A DNA stretch of 34,569 nucleotides from JAAZNV01 sp035358315 (GTDB lineage Bacteria; Patescibacteriota; WWE3; UBA101185; UBA10185): positions 1 through 34,569 of the forward strand of contig DAOPPB010000008.1 in NCBI GenBank assembly GCA_035358315.1, written 5' to 3'. The translations under genes and the position numbers were made by a program. Every line of letters begins with the position of its first letter. Positions within the stretch are counted from its first letter, which is position 1. The notes below the pieces were generated by a model. It did not search any database. It saw nothing but the letters and a program-made list of their open reading frames with translations, and was not told where the DNA came from. Below are positions 25,904 through 34,257 of this stretch, piece by piece.

Positions 25904-26608
25904 ATGCGTACTAAAATAATAGCCACAATCGGACCAGCTTCAATTGAAAAAGAAGTTTTGAGCCAGTTAATAGAAAACGGGATGGATATAATAAGAATAA
26001 ATACTTCATATGGAGACGAGAATCAATATAGAACAATATTAAAAAACCTGAATGAACTTGATAAATCTTCAAAAATCAAAAAGATGCTGGATATAAAAAA
26101 TGAAAACGCCCTTTCTTTTTGCGCGGTGAACAAGATGGATTTAATAGCTGTCTCCTTTGCGGAGGGCAGAGAACAGATCCTGGGTATAAAAAGAAAACTC
26201 CCCGAATGTATTGTGGTTTCAAAAATAGAATCCGTAAAGGGCGTTGAAAACTACGACGATATTATTGATGTATCTGATGGGGTAATGATAGCAAGAGGAG
26301 ACTTAAGCCAAGCAGTAACAATCGAGAAAGTTCCTGTTCTTCAAAAGAGATTTACTAAAATAGCTCTTTCAAAGAAAAAATTTGTGATAGCTGCTACCGA
26401 AATGCTTCTTTCTATGACGGAAAAACCTTATCCTACCAACGCCGAGGCATCGGATGTTGCTAATGCTGTCTTTGATGGGGTAGACGCAGTTATGCTATCC
26501 GAAGAAACTGCCATAGGAAAATACCCTGCGGAAGCGGTAAAAATGATGAGAAACATAATTACGGAAGCAGAAAATTTTCTGGCGGAAGAAGAAATGAGGA
26601 AAAATTAA
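25904..26608 (+). CDS. Minimal pyruvate kinase (catalytic barrel only)
   Basis: Only 234 residues, against about 470 for normal pyruvate kinase (phosphoenolpyruvate + ADP to pyruvate + ATP). The A-domain barrel is recognisable: TKIIATIGPAS, MDIIRINTSYG (Arg31, Asn33, Ser35), SKIESVKGVEN (Lys107, Glu109), MIARGDLS (Asp133), ATEMLLSM (Thr165) and the intact block DVANAVFDGVDAVMLSEETAIGKYP. The B lid domain, normally about 100 residues inserted after the DTKGPEIR strand, is replaced by a direct join (MLDIKNENALSFCAV), and the C-terminal allosteric domain is missing. The reading frame is intact and there is no sign of a frameshift. The start at 25904 is supported by KIIATIGP alignment and the extended -10. 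Either a reduced enzyme or a repurposed barrel. It shares its last bases with the convergent ATPase gene. Confidence 0.75.
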   Translation: MRTKIIATIGPASIEKEVLSQLIENGMDIIRINTSYGDENQYRTILKNLNELDKSSKIKKMLDIKNENALSFCAVNKMDLIAVSFAEGREQILGIKRKLPECIVVSKIESVKGVENYDDIIDVSDGVMIARGDLSQAVTIEKVPVLQKRFTKIALSKKKFVIAATEMLLSMTEKPYPTNAEASDVANAVFDGVDAVMLSEETAIGKYPAEAVKMMRNIITEAENFLAEEEMRKN

Positions 26609-29145
26609 AACCTATTGTACACAACTACTTTTTGACTCCGTCTTTTATAAAGAACCATTTTTACTATTTCGCTGGATATAAAATACCCGACGATTATTAT
26701 TCCCACGATTTTCAAGCTGTATGCACTCGGGTGAGTAAATCCAAAGAAAGTTGAACCTACCGGAAGAAAAGTTATCAACACCGTGCTTATTGCCGCTATG
26801 GAAGTAAGAAGTAATATCGGAGCGGAGGGAGATGACTTTGCCTTAAAGGCCAAATGTTTTGTCCTGATAGAAAAAATCAAAATAAGCTCGGTCATTATAC
26901 TTTCTATAAACCAGACGGTTCTTAAAACGTCTGCTCCATGTTTTGAAAATATGGCAAAAACCGTCAGATCAAAAATTGTGCTTACAATTCCCAAAAATGT
27001 AGCCGTAATTACAATTTCCGAATTATTGTAGAAACACGGCTTTTTTATCTCGTCGGGGTCAACATTGTCCGTAGCAATTGATATCATCGGGAAATCGGAG
27101 AGTAAATTTACCAATAATATTTGCACAGGAAGCATGGGCAGATAATCAATAAGGAGGGACGCTATCGTCATAGCATAAAAATTTCCAAAATTAGAGGACA
27201 GCGTGGATTTAATATAATTTGAAGTATTTACAAAGGTTTTTCTTCCTTCCTCAATTCCGTCCACCAAAATCTTTAAATCCTGCTGAAACAAAATTATATC
27301 CGATGCCTCACGTGCAACATCCGAGGCTTTATTAACCACAATTGCAACATCTGCAAGTTTCAGAGCGGGAGCATCGTTTATCCCATCTCCAAGATACCCG
27401 ACAGTATGTTTTTTTTGCAGCAGTTCAATTATCTGAAATTTTTGTTCGGGGGAAACTCTGGAAAAAACATTAAATTTTTCAACCGCTTCTTTCTTTTCTT
27501 CAAGACTCAAGTTCTCAAAATCAAATCCCGAAATAACTTCAGCCGAAGATCTCGATATTCCGACTTCATAAGCTACAGCTCCTGCCACTTCGGTGCTATC
27601 CCCGGTAATTATTTTCAGTTCAATTCCCAAGTTTTTAGCTTTTTTAACAGCTTCTTTTGCGCTAGGTTTTATCGGGTCAGAAAAGGAAATCATTCCTTCA
27701 AACTCCATACTTTCTTCCTCATCTTTAACATCGTAACTATCTTTATCAAATTCCCTTTTTGCTATTGCTATAACTCTTCTGCCTTTTTTACCTTCTCTCC
27801 AAATCCATTTCATAATTTTTTCCTCATCTTCTTTATTTAAATTCTTAACATAAGGAAGAACACTTTCCTGGGCTCCTCTGACGACAAGATATTTTTTATC
27901 GCTTATTTTTACCAGCACACTATTTCTTCTCCTTTTCGGATTAAAGGGATTTTCGCTTAATCTTTTAGTTTTCTTAATTTCCTCCAAATCGGCTCTGCCT
28001 ATTTTTTTGAAAATTGCGGTGTCAAAAGAATTTACCGCAGTCTTTTTTCCTTTGAAAAGATCACAAGCTAAGGCAGAGTAGTATAAAGTTTTCCTTTCAT
28101 CCTGTGAAAAAACTTCCGCCACCGAAAGGCTGTTTTGAGTTAATGTGCCTGTTTTATCACTACACAGAACTTGTATACTCCCCAGATCCTCAATCGCCGA
28201 AAGTCTTTTGACCACAACTTTCTTTTTGGCCAACTTCATAGCTCCCTGCGTAAGAGAAAAGGTTGTAACCAAAGGAAGAGCTTCCGGTACAACTCCGACG
28301 GCTAAAGCAATAGAGAACAAAGCTAACTCCGGTATGGGTATCTCCGATTTTTTAATAAAGAGGTGGGCAACAAATACAAGAGCAAGGGTAACCAAAGTAA
28401 GAATTAAGGTAAATTTGCTGAATTTGTTGATGGATTTTTCAAATCCGCTGGCACTTTTTGTCCCTGCGGTTAGTTTTGCAATTTTCCCCATCTCCGTATT
28501 TTTTCCCGTAGCTATCACTATTCCTGAAGAGTTTCCATCCACAACAACCGTTCCCATAAAAGCCATATTTTTAGCCTCGTATAGCTGAGAAACACCTTCC
28601 TTGAAAACCTCGGATGTTTTCTTAACCGGAATGGACTCTCCCGTCAAAGACGACTCATCCGTATAAAAATCATCTTCTCTTACAATTCGGATATCCGCAG
28701 GAACAATATCCCCGGTTTCTAAAAAAACAATATCTCCGGGAACTAAATCAACCGAAGAAATATAGTGCAAATTTCCACCTCTTAAAACCCTGGCCTGATT
28801 TATCGACAGTTTCTTCAGATATTTCAGGGATTTTTCAGATTTAAACTCCTGGTAAAACCCCAGAACCGTATTTATGACGATGAAAATAATTATCATCAGA
28901 GAATCAAAACGATTCCCCAGAAAAAAAGCTATTACAGCGGCCGCAACCAAAAGATATATAAAAGCCGATTTAAACTGGCGCAAAAGAATATCAAGCCATG
29001 TAACACCGTTTTCTTCCAGACTGTTCGGTCCGTACTTTTTTCTTATAATATTTGCTTTTTGAAAAGACAGGCCTTTTTCAATATCGGTAGAAAATTCCTC
29101 ACACAAAGCTTCGGTGGTTTTTACGGTATAATCATTAATTTTCAT
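26605..29145 (-). CDS. P-type ATPase, P3B (MgtA-like, magnesium) class
   Basis: An 846-residue ATP-driven membrane transporter. Motifs: TGES actuator loop, PEALP in M4 (Pro287), KRLSAIEDLGSIQVLCSDKTGT with Asp330 phosphorylated, and GDGINDAP from residue 586. The C-terminal helices (LPMLPVQILLVNLLSDFPMISIATDNVD, and WFIESIMTELILIFSIRT) follow the MgtA pattern more than the calcium-pump or proton-pump pattern, so Mg2+ uptake is the best guess. The length is just under E. coli MgtA. An extended -10 (TGCTACAAT) ends 24 nt before the ATG and there is no Shine-Dalgarno sequence. The stop codon overlaps that of the pyruvate kinase-like gene. Ion specificity is inferred. Confidence 0.82.
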   Translation of the reverse strand: MKINDYTVKTTEALCEEFSTDIEKGLSFQKANIIRKKYGPNSLEENGVTWLDILLRQFKSAFIYLLVAAAVIAFFLGNRFDSLMIIIFIVINTVLGFYQEFKSEKSLKYLKKLSINQARVLRGGNLHYISSVDLVPGDIVFLETGDIVPADIRIVREDDFYTDESSLTGESIPVKKTSEVFKEGVSQLYEAKNMAFMGTVVVDGNSSGIVIATGKNTEMGKIAKLTAGTKSASGFEKSINKFSKFTLILTLVTLALVFVAHLFIKKSEIPIPELALFSIALAVGVVPEALPLVTTFSLTQGAMKLAKKKVVVKRLSAIEDLGSIQVLCSDKTGTLTQNSLSVAEVFSQDERKTLYYSALACDLFKGKKTAVNSFDTAIFKKIGRADLEEIKKTKRLSENPFNPKRRRNSVLVKISDKKYLVVRGAQESVLPYVKNLNKEDEEKIMKWIWREGKKGRRVIAIAKREFDKDSYDVKDEEESMEFEGMISFSDPIKPSAKEAVKKAKNLGIELKIITGDSTEVAGAVAYEVGISRSSAEVISGFDFENLSLEEKKEAVEKFNVFSRVSPEQKFQIIELLQKKHTVGYLGDGINDAPALKLADVAIVVNKASDVAREASDIILFQQDLKILVDGIEEGRKTFVNTSNYIKSTLSSNFGNFYAMTIASLLIDYLPMLPVQILLVNLLSDFPMISIATDNVDPDEIKKPCFYNNSEIVITATFLGIVSTIFDLTVFAIFSKHGADVLRTVWFIESIMTELILIFSIRTKHLAFKAKSSPSAPILLLTSIAAISTVLITFLPVGSTFFGFTHPSAYSLKIVGIIIVGYFISSEIVKMVLYKRRSQKVVVYNRF

Positions 29146-29169
29146 AGGCAGTTTTGCAGACCGCTTAAA

Positions 29170-29178
29170 ATTGTAGCA
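29170..29178 (-). promoter_or_regulatory. Extended -10 promoter of the MgtA-like gene
   Basis: Minus-strand TGCTACAAT, with TACAAT at 29170-29175, ending 24 nt before the ATG at 29145. It nearly equals the element before the other P-type ATPase gene. Confidence 0.35.
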
Positions 29179-29243
29179 CGATTACCGTCACTGCTGGAAC
29201 AACACATCGGAGAATAAAACTAAGAATTAAAAGTTATATAAAA

Positions 29244-29837
29244 TCAAAAAAACAAGAGGCTTACTCCTACAAAAGAAACAACAGCTATCAAAAAGTAAAA
29301 AAATGAAAAAAATTTTGCGGCCGGATATTTTTTACCTCTGAAAATGTATAGGAATAAACTAAGAACGGCAATTTCAATTATCATGTATTTTGAAAGAATA
29401 TAGCTTAATAACCGATTGTTTAAATATTTTCTGTTTAAAATCATCTCAAAACCGTATATTTTGTAGGAAAAAGGCGCAAACAGAGCCACACCTCCGAATA
29501 TAAAATCTATTACAAAATGAGTTGTTATTCCTATAAGAAAAACGAGCGAAAGTACCCTAAAAAATTTCTTTCCGAAAGCTTCTTTTTTCTGTCTAAAGCT
29601 TAATAAATAAATCAAAAGGAAGGCGATTAGATAAATAGGAAAACCATGGGTTACAAAAGCCCTGTGGTCTCTTAAATTTTTTAAAATAGAATACGCGATG
29701 TCCAAGTCGGGAAGAATTGCCGAAGTTATTCCGACAAACCATAAAATGGTTTTTTCTTTTTCGGTAAAAATATCGCTGTATTTATCAATAACGGGTTTTA
29801 CTGCCAAAGCCCCGGCTGTTGCGTGGTTAAAATACAT
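29244..29837 (-). CDS. YdjM/DUF457-like membrane-bound metal-dependent hydrolase
   Basis: The 197-residue, 4-5 helix membrane protein has the conserved polar residues of the YdjM/DUF457 family, described as inner-membrane metal-dependent hydrolases: MYFNHATAG at the N-terminus, ILPDLD, DHRAFVTHG and GITTHFVIDF with scattered His and Asp likely binding metal. The biochemical role of the family is poorly known. The start at 29835-29837 is chosen over a longer reading from 29900 because family members begin M-x-x-x-H and a perfect TATAAT ends 7 nt before it. It diverges from the aldolase gene. Confidence 0.6.
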   Translation of the reverse strand: MYFNHATAGALAVKPVIDKYSDIFTEKEKTILWFVGITSAILPDLDIAYSILKNLRDHRAFVTHGFPIYLIAFLLIYLLSFRQKKEAFGKKFFRVLSLVFLIGITTHFVIDFIFGGVALFAPFSYKIYGFEMILNRKYLNNRLLSYILSKYMIIEIAVLSLFLYIFRGKKYPAAKFFSFFYFLIAVVSFVGVSLLFF

Positions 29838-29844
29838 AGAACTG

Positions 29845-29850
29845 ATTATA
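29845..29850 (-). promoter_or_regulatory. -10 element of the YdjM-like gene, leaderless type
   Basis: Perfect TATAAT on the minus strand, ending 7 nt before the ATG at 29837. Confidence 0.45.
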
Positions 29851-29878
29851 CAACCTTTATAACCATCCCCGAAAATAG

Positions 29879-29884
29879 TATCAT
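29879..29884 (+). promoter_or_regulatory. -10 element of the aldolase gene, leaderless type
   Basis: TATCAT ending 6 nt before the ATG at 29891, with TTTATA 17 bases upstream as a moderate -35. It forms a compact divergent pair with the promoter at 29845-29850. Confidence 0.4.
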
Positions 29885-29890
29885 TAAAGA

Positions 29891-30706
29891 ATGAGCGCAA
29901 AAGTATTCACGGAAAACGAACGGTACCTCATGCTGGCTTTGGACCACAGAGAAAGTTTCAGAAAACTAATTAATCCTCAAAATCCCGAAAGTGTATCAAA
30001 AGAAGAGGCTTCAAAAAATAAGGCTAAAATTATTGAAAGCCTGAGAGATAAATTCAGTGGCGTATTAATAGATCAGGAATACGGACTGGAATCCTATAAA
30101 GGACTGCAAATAGATAAACCGTTTCTTCTTCCGCTAGAGGAAAGCGGGTACGAACTTTTTAACAATGAGAGAATAAATAAAATAATATACAAATGCTCCG
30201 ATATTAAAAATTCCGGAGCTTCGGGGGCGAAAATTCTCCTTTATTTTAATCCTGACTATGCGGAATCCGCAAAAATGCAGGCGAAAACCGCAAAACAGGC
30301 CATAGAAGATGCTCACCAAAACGGACTTCCTTTGTTTTTAGAAATAGTAACTTACCAAATTGAAGAAGCGGAGGGTGTATTAAAATCCGTAGAGTATTTT
30401 CTTAGCAATAATATAATTCCCGACGTTTTTAAAATTGAATTTCCCGGAAGCGATTATTTGTCAAAAAAGGTGTCAGATGTTCTTGGTCAAATACCGTGGA
30501 TTATTTTATCACGTGGAGCCGATTACACTTTATTCAAAGAACAGGTTTTAATAGCTTCCGAAAACGGATGTTGGGGATTTTTGGCGGGTAGATCTTTATG
30601 GCAGGATTATTTTGACTTTAACGAAGAAGCAGATAAAGAGAAATTTCTCAAAGAAACACTGCCTTCAAGATTTGAGGAAATTAGGCAGATAATTTTAAAC
30701 TCATAA
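29891..30706 (+). CDS. Class I aldolase, LacD/tagatose-1,6-bisphosphate aldolase-like
   Basis: A 271-residue TIM-barrel protein that probably cleaves a ketose (bis)phosphate through a Schiff-base lysine. Strand motifs in order: LMLALDHRESF, GVLIDQEYGL, AKILLYFNPDY, LFLEIVTYQI, DVFKIEFPG (Lys181 in the position of the Schiff-base lysine of LacD), WIILSRGADYTLFKEQV and GCWGFLAGRSLWQD. The closest families I know are LacD (tagatose-1,6-bisphosphate aldolase) and sulfofructosephosphate aldolase; which substrate is used cannot be told. It is about 50 residues shorter than typical LacD. It is followed 20 bases later by GH1, so it is part of a sugar-metabolism group. Confidence 0.7.
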   Translation: MSAKVFTENERYLMLALDHRESFRKLINPQNPESVSKEEASKNKAKIIESLRDKFSGVLIDQEYGLESYKGLQIDKPFLLPLEESGYELFNNERINKIIYKCSDIKNSGASGAKILLYFNPDYAESAKMQAKTAKQAIEDAHQNGLPLFLEIVTYQIEEAEGVLKSVEYFLSNNIIPDVFKIEFPGSDYLSKKVSDVLGQIPWIILSRGADYTLFKEQVLIASENGCWGFLAGRSLWQDYFDFNEEADKEKFLKETLPSRFEEIRQIILNS

Positions 30707-30713
30707 AATAATA

Positions 30714-30719
30714 TATACT
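30714..30719 (+). promoter_or_regulatory. -10 element of the GH1 gene, leaderless type
   Basis: TATACT ending 7 nt before the ATG at 30727, inside the short gap after the aldolase gene. No Shine-Dalgarno sequence precedes the ATG, so an independent transcript is likely. Confidence 0.4.
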
Positions 30720-30726
30720 TAATTAT

Positions 30727-31908
30727 ATGAAATTTACTGCCGATTTCATTTGGGGAACCGCGATGTCTGCTTACCAGGTAGAAGGAAATAATTCCAATAC
30801 CGATTGGTGGCAATGGGAAAATAATAAGAAGCGGGGGCAGAAATATCCTTTAGAATCGTCCGGAATCGCATGTGATTTTTATAACCGTTACGAAGAAGAT
30901 TTTGACCTCTGCAAACAACTCAATAATAATGCTGTGCGCATATCAGTAGAATGGGCGAGGATAGAACCTGAGGAAGGAAAATTTGATTACAGAGAAATTG
31001 CTCATTATAAAAAAATACTTACGGCCGCAAAAGAAAGGGGTTTGAAAACTTTTGTCACTCTTCATCATTTCACAAATCCTATTTGGTTTTACAAAAAAGG
31101 CGGGTGGATAAACATCAGAGCTCCGCGCTATTTTTCAAAATATGCAAAAAAATGCGCCGAAGAATTGGGCTCTTTGGTAGATGTATTTCTTACGATAAAC
31201 GAACCTCAGGTTTACGCATTAATGAGCTACACGGTAGGAAAATGGCCCCCGAACAGAAAAAATCTCATAAAATCCCTGATATGCCAGCTTAATATGATAA
31301 GCGCGCACAATGAAGCTTATAAAAAAATAAAGTCGGTAGGAAAATTTAAGGTAGGAATTGTGAAACAAATTGTATGGTATGAAACTTACGAGAAAAAACC
31401 TTATTTCTGGGACAGTTGGCTTGCAAAGTTTATTTTCTGGCTGAACTGCGACTTTTTCTTAAATGAGGTTAAAAATCGCCTGGATTTAATAGGACTGAAT
31501 TACTACTTCACAAATCAGGTCAAAAATTTAAGTTTCACGCATCCACCGGGCATGGTCAGCAATTTAAATTGGTGGGTGAATCCTGATGGTCTAAAAAAAG
31601 TTCTGGTTCATCTGAAAAAATATAATCTTCCGATTTACATAACGGAGAATGGAATTGCCGACTCTCAGGACAGACTCAGGGAAACTTTTATAAAAAACAT
31701 GCTTAAGGCTACTTATGAAGCTATGCAGGAAAGTGTTCCTGTGAAAGGTTATTTTCATTGGTCGCTGATGGATAATTTTGAATGGCACGAGGGATATTGG
31801 CCAAAATTCGGTCTTGTGGCTATAGACAGAAAAACCCTGGAAAGAAAACCGAGAAAGTCCTTCTATTATTACGCAAAAATCTGCAATAATAACTCATTGG
31901 ACGAATAA
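30727..31908 (+). CDS. GH1 family beta-glycosidase, short form
   Basis: A retaining beta-glycosidase, probably beta-glucosidase-like and cytosolic (no signal peptide). The GH1 opening FIWGTAMSAYQVEG is intact. The acid/base Glu is Glu159 in TINEPQ and the nucleophile is Glu307 in ITENG; SVEWARIEP and HWSLMDNFEWHEGYWPKFGLV complete the family pattern. At 393 residues it is about 50-80 shorter than usual; the shortage lies between the two catalytic Glu, where substrate-binding loops normally are. It belongs to the run of sugar genes (aldolase, GH-A, kinase). It could degrade glucans made by the window's glucan synthase or host/partner oligosaccharides; that is inference. Confidence 0.88.
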   Translation: MKFTADFIWGTAMSAYQVEGNNSNTDWWQWENNKKRGQKYPLESSGIACDFYNRYEEDFDLCKQLNNNAVRISVEWARIEPEEGKFDYREIAHYKKILTAAKERGLKTFVTLHHFTNPIWFYKKGGWINIRAPRYFSKYAKKCAEELGSLVDVFLTINEPQVYALMSYTVGKWPPNRKNLIKSLICQLNMISAHNEAYKKIKSVGKFKVGIVKQIVWYETYEKKPYFWDSWLAKFIFWLNCDFFLNEVKNRLDLIGLNYYFTNQVKNLSFTHPPGMVSNLNWWVNPDGLKKVLVHLKKYNLPIYITENGIADSQDRLRETFIKNMLKATYEAMQESVPVKGYFHWSLMDNFEWHEGYWPKFGLVAIDRKTLERKPRKSFYYYAKICNNNSLDE

Positions 31909-31930
31909 AGAAAAATATAAAAAAAGGAAA

Positions 31931-33019
31931 ATGTTTAAAATTTTTAAAAAAGAACCGAGTTTTAAGGAACAGATGAAAAAGGCAGAAAAGCTTATCGGAA
32001 AGCTTTTTTCCCTGAAGGCGGTGAGAGTAATTCTGTGGGTGATTTTAGCTCTTATTATTTTATTTTTAACTCTTTATTTTATTCTTAAACCGAAAGTACA
32101 AAAAAACATTAACTACGGTGTTACATTCAGCAACAGATACGCGGAACAAATGGGTCTTGATTGGAAAAAAGTTTACATAGAAACTTTGGACGATTTACAG
32201 GTAAAAAACATAAGATTGGTGGCTTACTGGGACGAAATTGAACAGGAAAAAGATATTTACGATTATTCAAATATTAAGTGGCAACTAGAAGAAGCCGAAA
32301 AAAGAAATATCAACGTAATTTTGGCGCTGGGAAGAAAAGTTCCCAGATACCCCGAATGTTTTGAGCCGCAGTGGTGGGAAGAGCTTTCAAGCGAGAATGT
32401 AAAAGAACAGGAACTTCTGGAATATGTAAAGCAAACCGTAAATGAGCTTAAAAGTTCTAAATCAATAAAAATGTGGCAGGTTGAAAATGAACCTTTCTGG
32501 CCTTTCGGTGAATGTGATAATCCGGAAATTAAAAAAGAAACGGTATCAAAAGAAATAGAAATTACGAGAAGTTTGGATAAAAGACCGATTTTGGTGCAGG
32601 ACAGCGGAGAGGGAGGCCTCTGGAAATCTACCTATGAAATGGGAGATTATCTGGGAATTTCCATGTACAGAAAAATCTGGTACGACTTTTGGGGAGTATT
32701 CTTAGGAAGATTTATATATTTTCAGTATCCTCTGGCGCATTGGACTTACAAAATAAAGGCAAACATGGTAGGGGTTCCCGTAGATAAAATAATAATCACC
32801 GAGCTTCAGGGTGAACCGTGGGGACCGGGAATAAATTCCGAGCTTACTCAGGAGGAAAAGGACCAAACAATGTCAAAAAATCATTTTATTTCCACCATAG
32901 ATTACGCGCAAAAGTCCGGGTTTAAGGATTTATACCTTTGGGGGGTAGAGTGGTGGTATTTTGAAAAACAAAACGGAAACTCTTTTTATTGGGATATAGC
33001 AAAAGCGCTGTTCAAGTGA
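31931..33019 (+). CDS. Membrane-anchored clan GH-A glycoside hydrolase
   Basis: The 362-residue protein has a basic cytosolic start, one membrane helix (about residues 31-52, VRVILWVILALIILFLTLYFIL) and an extracellular TIM barrel. Barrel marks: NIRLVAYWDEIEQEKDIYDYSNI, acid/base Glu187 in WQVENEP, and nucleophile Glu291 in ITELQGEPWGPG; the spacing is that of retaining clan GH-A enzymes. I cannot place the exact family (GH5, GH39 or GH42-like candidates). AAAGGA lies 4-5 nt before the ATG and the gene follows GH1 by 22 bases, so it is probably cotranscribed. The end overlaps the convergent gene by 34 bases. Confidence 0.75.
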   Translation: MFKIFKKEPSFKEQMKKAEKLIGKLFSLKAVRVILWVILALIILFLTLYFILKPKVQKNINYGVTFSNRYAEQMGLDWKKVYIETLDDLQVKNIRLVAYWDEIEQEKDIYDYSNIKWQLEEAEKRNINVILALGRKVPRYPECFEPQWWEELSSENVKEQELLEYVKQTVNELKSSKSIKMWQVENEPFWPFGECDNPEIKKETVSKEIEITRSLDKRPILVQDSGEGGLWKSTYEMGDYLGISMYRKIWYDFWGVFLGRFIYFQYPLAHWTYKIKANMVGVPVDKIIITELQGEPWGPGINSELTQEEKDQTMSKNHFISTIDYAQKSGFKDLYLWGVEWWYFEKQNGNSFYWDIAKALFK

Positions 33020-33414
33020 TTTTCTAATTCTTCTTTTAAATCTGAAGTATCCTCAAACTCTATGTAAAGATCGCATATGCTTCTTATTCTGGGAGAACCG
33101 GTACCTTCTTTAACCACCATTATTAATTTTTTCCCGAGAGCTTTTGCGTAACCGGCTTCCATCGCCATTCCTTCGCTTGGCTCGTTATGGTTAACGTAAG
33201 CAATTACACCATCACAATCAGCCATAGCCGAAAAAACCATTTTTGAAGATTCTTCACGCGGTATCTCTATGTTCTGCCAGTTTTTTATATCTCTGTCAAA
33301 AATAAATGTGTCATGCCCCATGTCGCTTAAAATAGACGCAAGCTGTTCAAGGTTTTTTTCAAGCTGAAATTTATTTTTTGTAGTTGTGTATTTGTAAATA
33401 ATGCAAAACTTCAT
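32986..33414 (-). CDS. Nucleoside 2-deoxyribosyltransferase-like protein
   Basis: The 142-residue cytosolic protein has a Rossmann-like fold: KFCIIYKYT start, ADCDGVIAYVN mid-strand, EGMAMEAGYAKALGKKLIMV with Glu86 at the usual catalytic position. Members exchange bases between deoxyribonucleosides or hydrolyse nucleotides (DNPH1-like). The length matches the family. AAGGA precedes the ATG, which overlaps the ROK kinase stop codon (ATGA), so they are translationally coupled. Exact substrate unknown. The 3' end overlaps the GH-A gene by 34 bases on the opposite strand. Confidence 0.7.
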   Translation of the reverse strand: MKFCIIYKYTTTKNKFQLEKNLEQLASILSDMGHDTFIFDRDIKNWQNIEIPREESSKMVFSAMADCDGVIAYVNHNEPSEGMAMEAGYAKALGKKLIMVVKEGTGSPRIRSICDLYIEFEDTSDLKEELENHLNSAFAISQ

Positions 33415-34247
33415 AAGTTCCTTTCCAATAAAATAAACCCTCCGTATATTCCGGAGTCATCTTCCATTAAAGTTTTTTTAATTTCCGGAATTTCAAAAAA
33501 GTTTTGCTTTTTCAGTTCTTCTATTAAAAATGGATAGAAGAAGTCAAAGTTGTGAATTGCCAGTCCCCCTCCTAAGATTATAACTTCCGGATCCCACATT
33601 GAAATTATATTTAAAATACCGACCGATAGGTAAGAAGCATATTTTTTCCAAATTTCTTTTCCGGCCGTTTCATTAGGTTCTGCTCCGTATCTTTTTTTGA
33701 AATATGAACCGGAGCAAAATGTTTCTAAGGTGCCTTTTATCCCGCTTCCGTCTGCAATATCGTCAGATTTTTCAATTATCTGGTGCCCGGGTTCCGAGTT
33801 TATAAGTTCATAATTATTTTCATTTTTTACAACCCGGGCTCCGCCAACACCCGTGCTTAAGGTTAAATAAGCAACGGTTTTGCAGTTTTTTCCGGAGCCA
33901 AAATACGCCTCTCCTAAAGCTCCGAGAGCCGCATCATTTTCTACTATTATTTTTGCGTTTTTTGCTTTTTCAGGAAGAAATGAAGAAAAATCCATTCCTT
34001 CCATTTGGGGGTAATTTGCGCTTTTTTGGATTTTATCTTTTATTCTGCTCGATATACCGGGAAAACCAAAAGCTACGGCGTCAATTTTGTTCGGCCCTGA
34101 TACGGAAATAGCCGCTTCGGACATGTTTTTCTTTTGGGTATTAATGTTATTTTCAGTGGGAAATTTAACAATTCTAAAAATATTCTTTAGGTCGGATGTT
34201 GAAGCTATTCTTGTTGTTGACCTTCCAAGGTCAATTGAGATATACAT
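33411..34247 (-). CDS. ROK family sugar kinase
   Basis: A 278-residue actin-like ATPase-fold kinase, probably glucokinase-like (sugar to sugar-6-phosphate). It shows the nucleotide loop DLGRSTTRIAS, the catalytic Asp105 in VENDAALGALGEAYFG, LSTGVGGARV, the EPGHQII sugar-binding motif, and the second nucleotide loop VIILGGGLA. The usual ROK zinc-binding CxCGxxGCxE cluster after EPGH is absent; only one Cys (CSGSYF) is near. A small fraction of ROK kinases lack zinc. It starts with an extended -10 (TGCTAACAT) ending 10 nt upstream and is coupled to the deoxyribosyltransferase-like gene by a 4-base overlap. Confidence 0.82.
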   Translation of the reverse strand: MYISIDLGRSTTRIASTSDLKNIFRIVKFPTENNINTQKKNMSEAAISVSGPNKIDAVAFGFPGISSRIKDKIQKSANYPQMEGMDFSSFLPEKAKNAKIIVENDAALGALGEAYFGSGKNCKTVAYLTLSTGVGGARVVKNENNYELINSEPGHQIIEKSDDIADGSGIKGTLETFCSGSYFKKRYGAEPNETAGKEIWKKYASYLSVGILNIISMWDPEVIILGGGLAIHNFDFFYPFLIEELKKQNFFEIPEIKKTLMEDDSGIYGGFILLERNL

Positions 34248-34257
34248 CGGTGATTAA

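Noticed and set aside
27406..28588. Plus-strand open frames of 144 and 147 codons opposite the MgtA-like ATPase
   Set aside because: They are antisense to conserved P-type ATPase motifs and have low-complexity Phe/Ser-rich translations.
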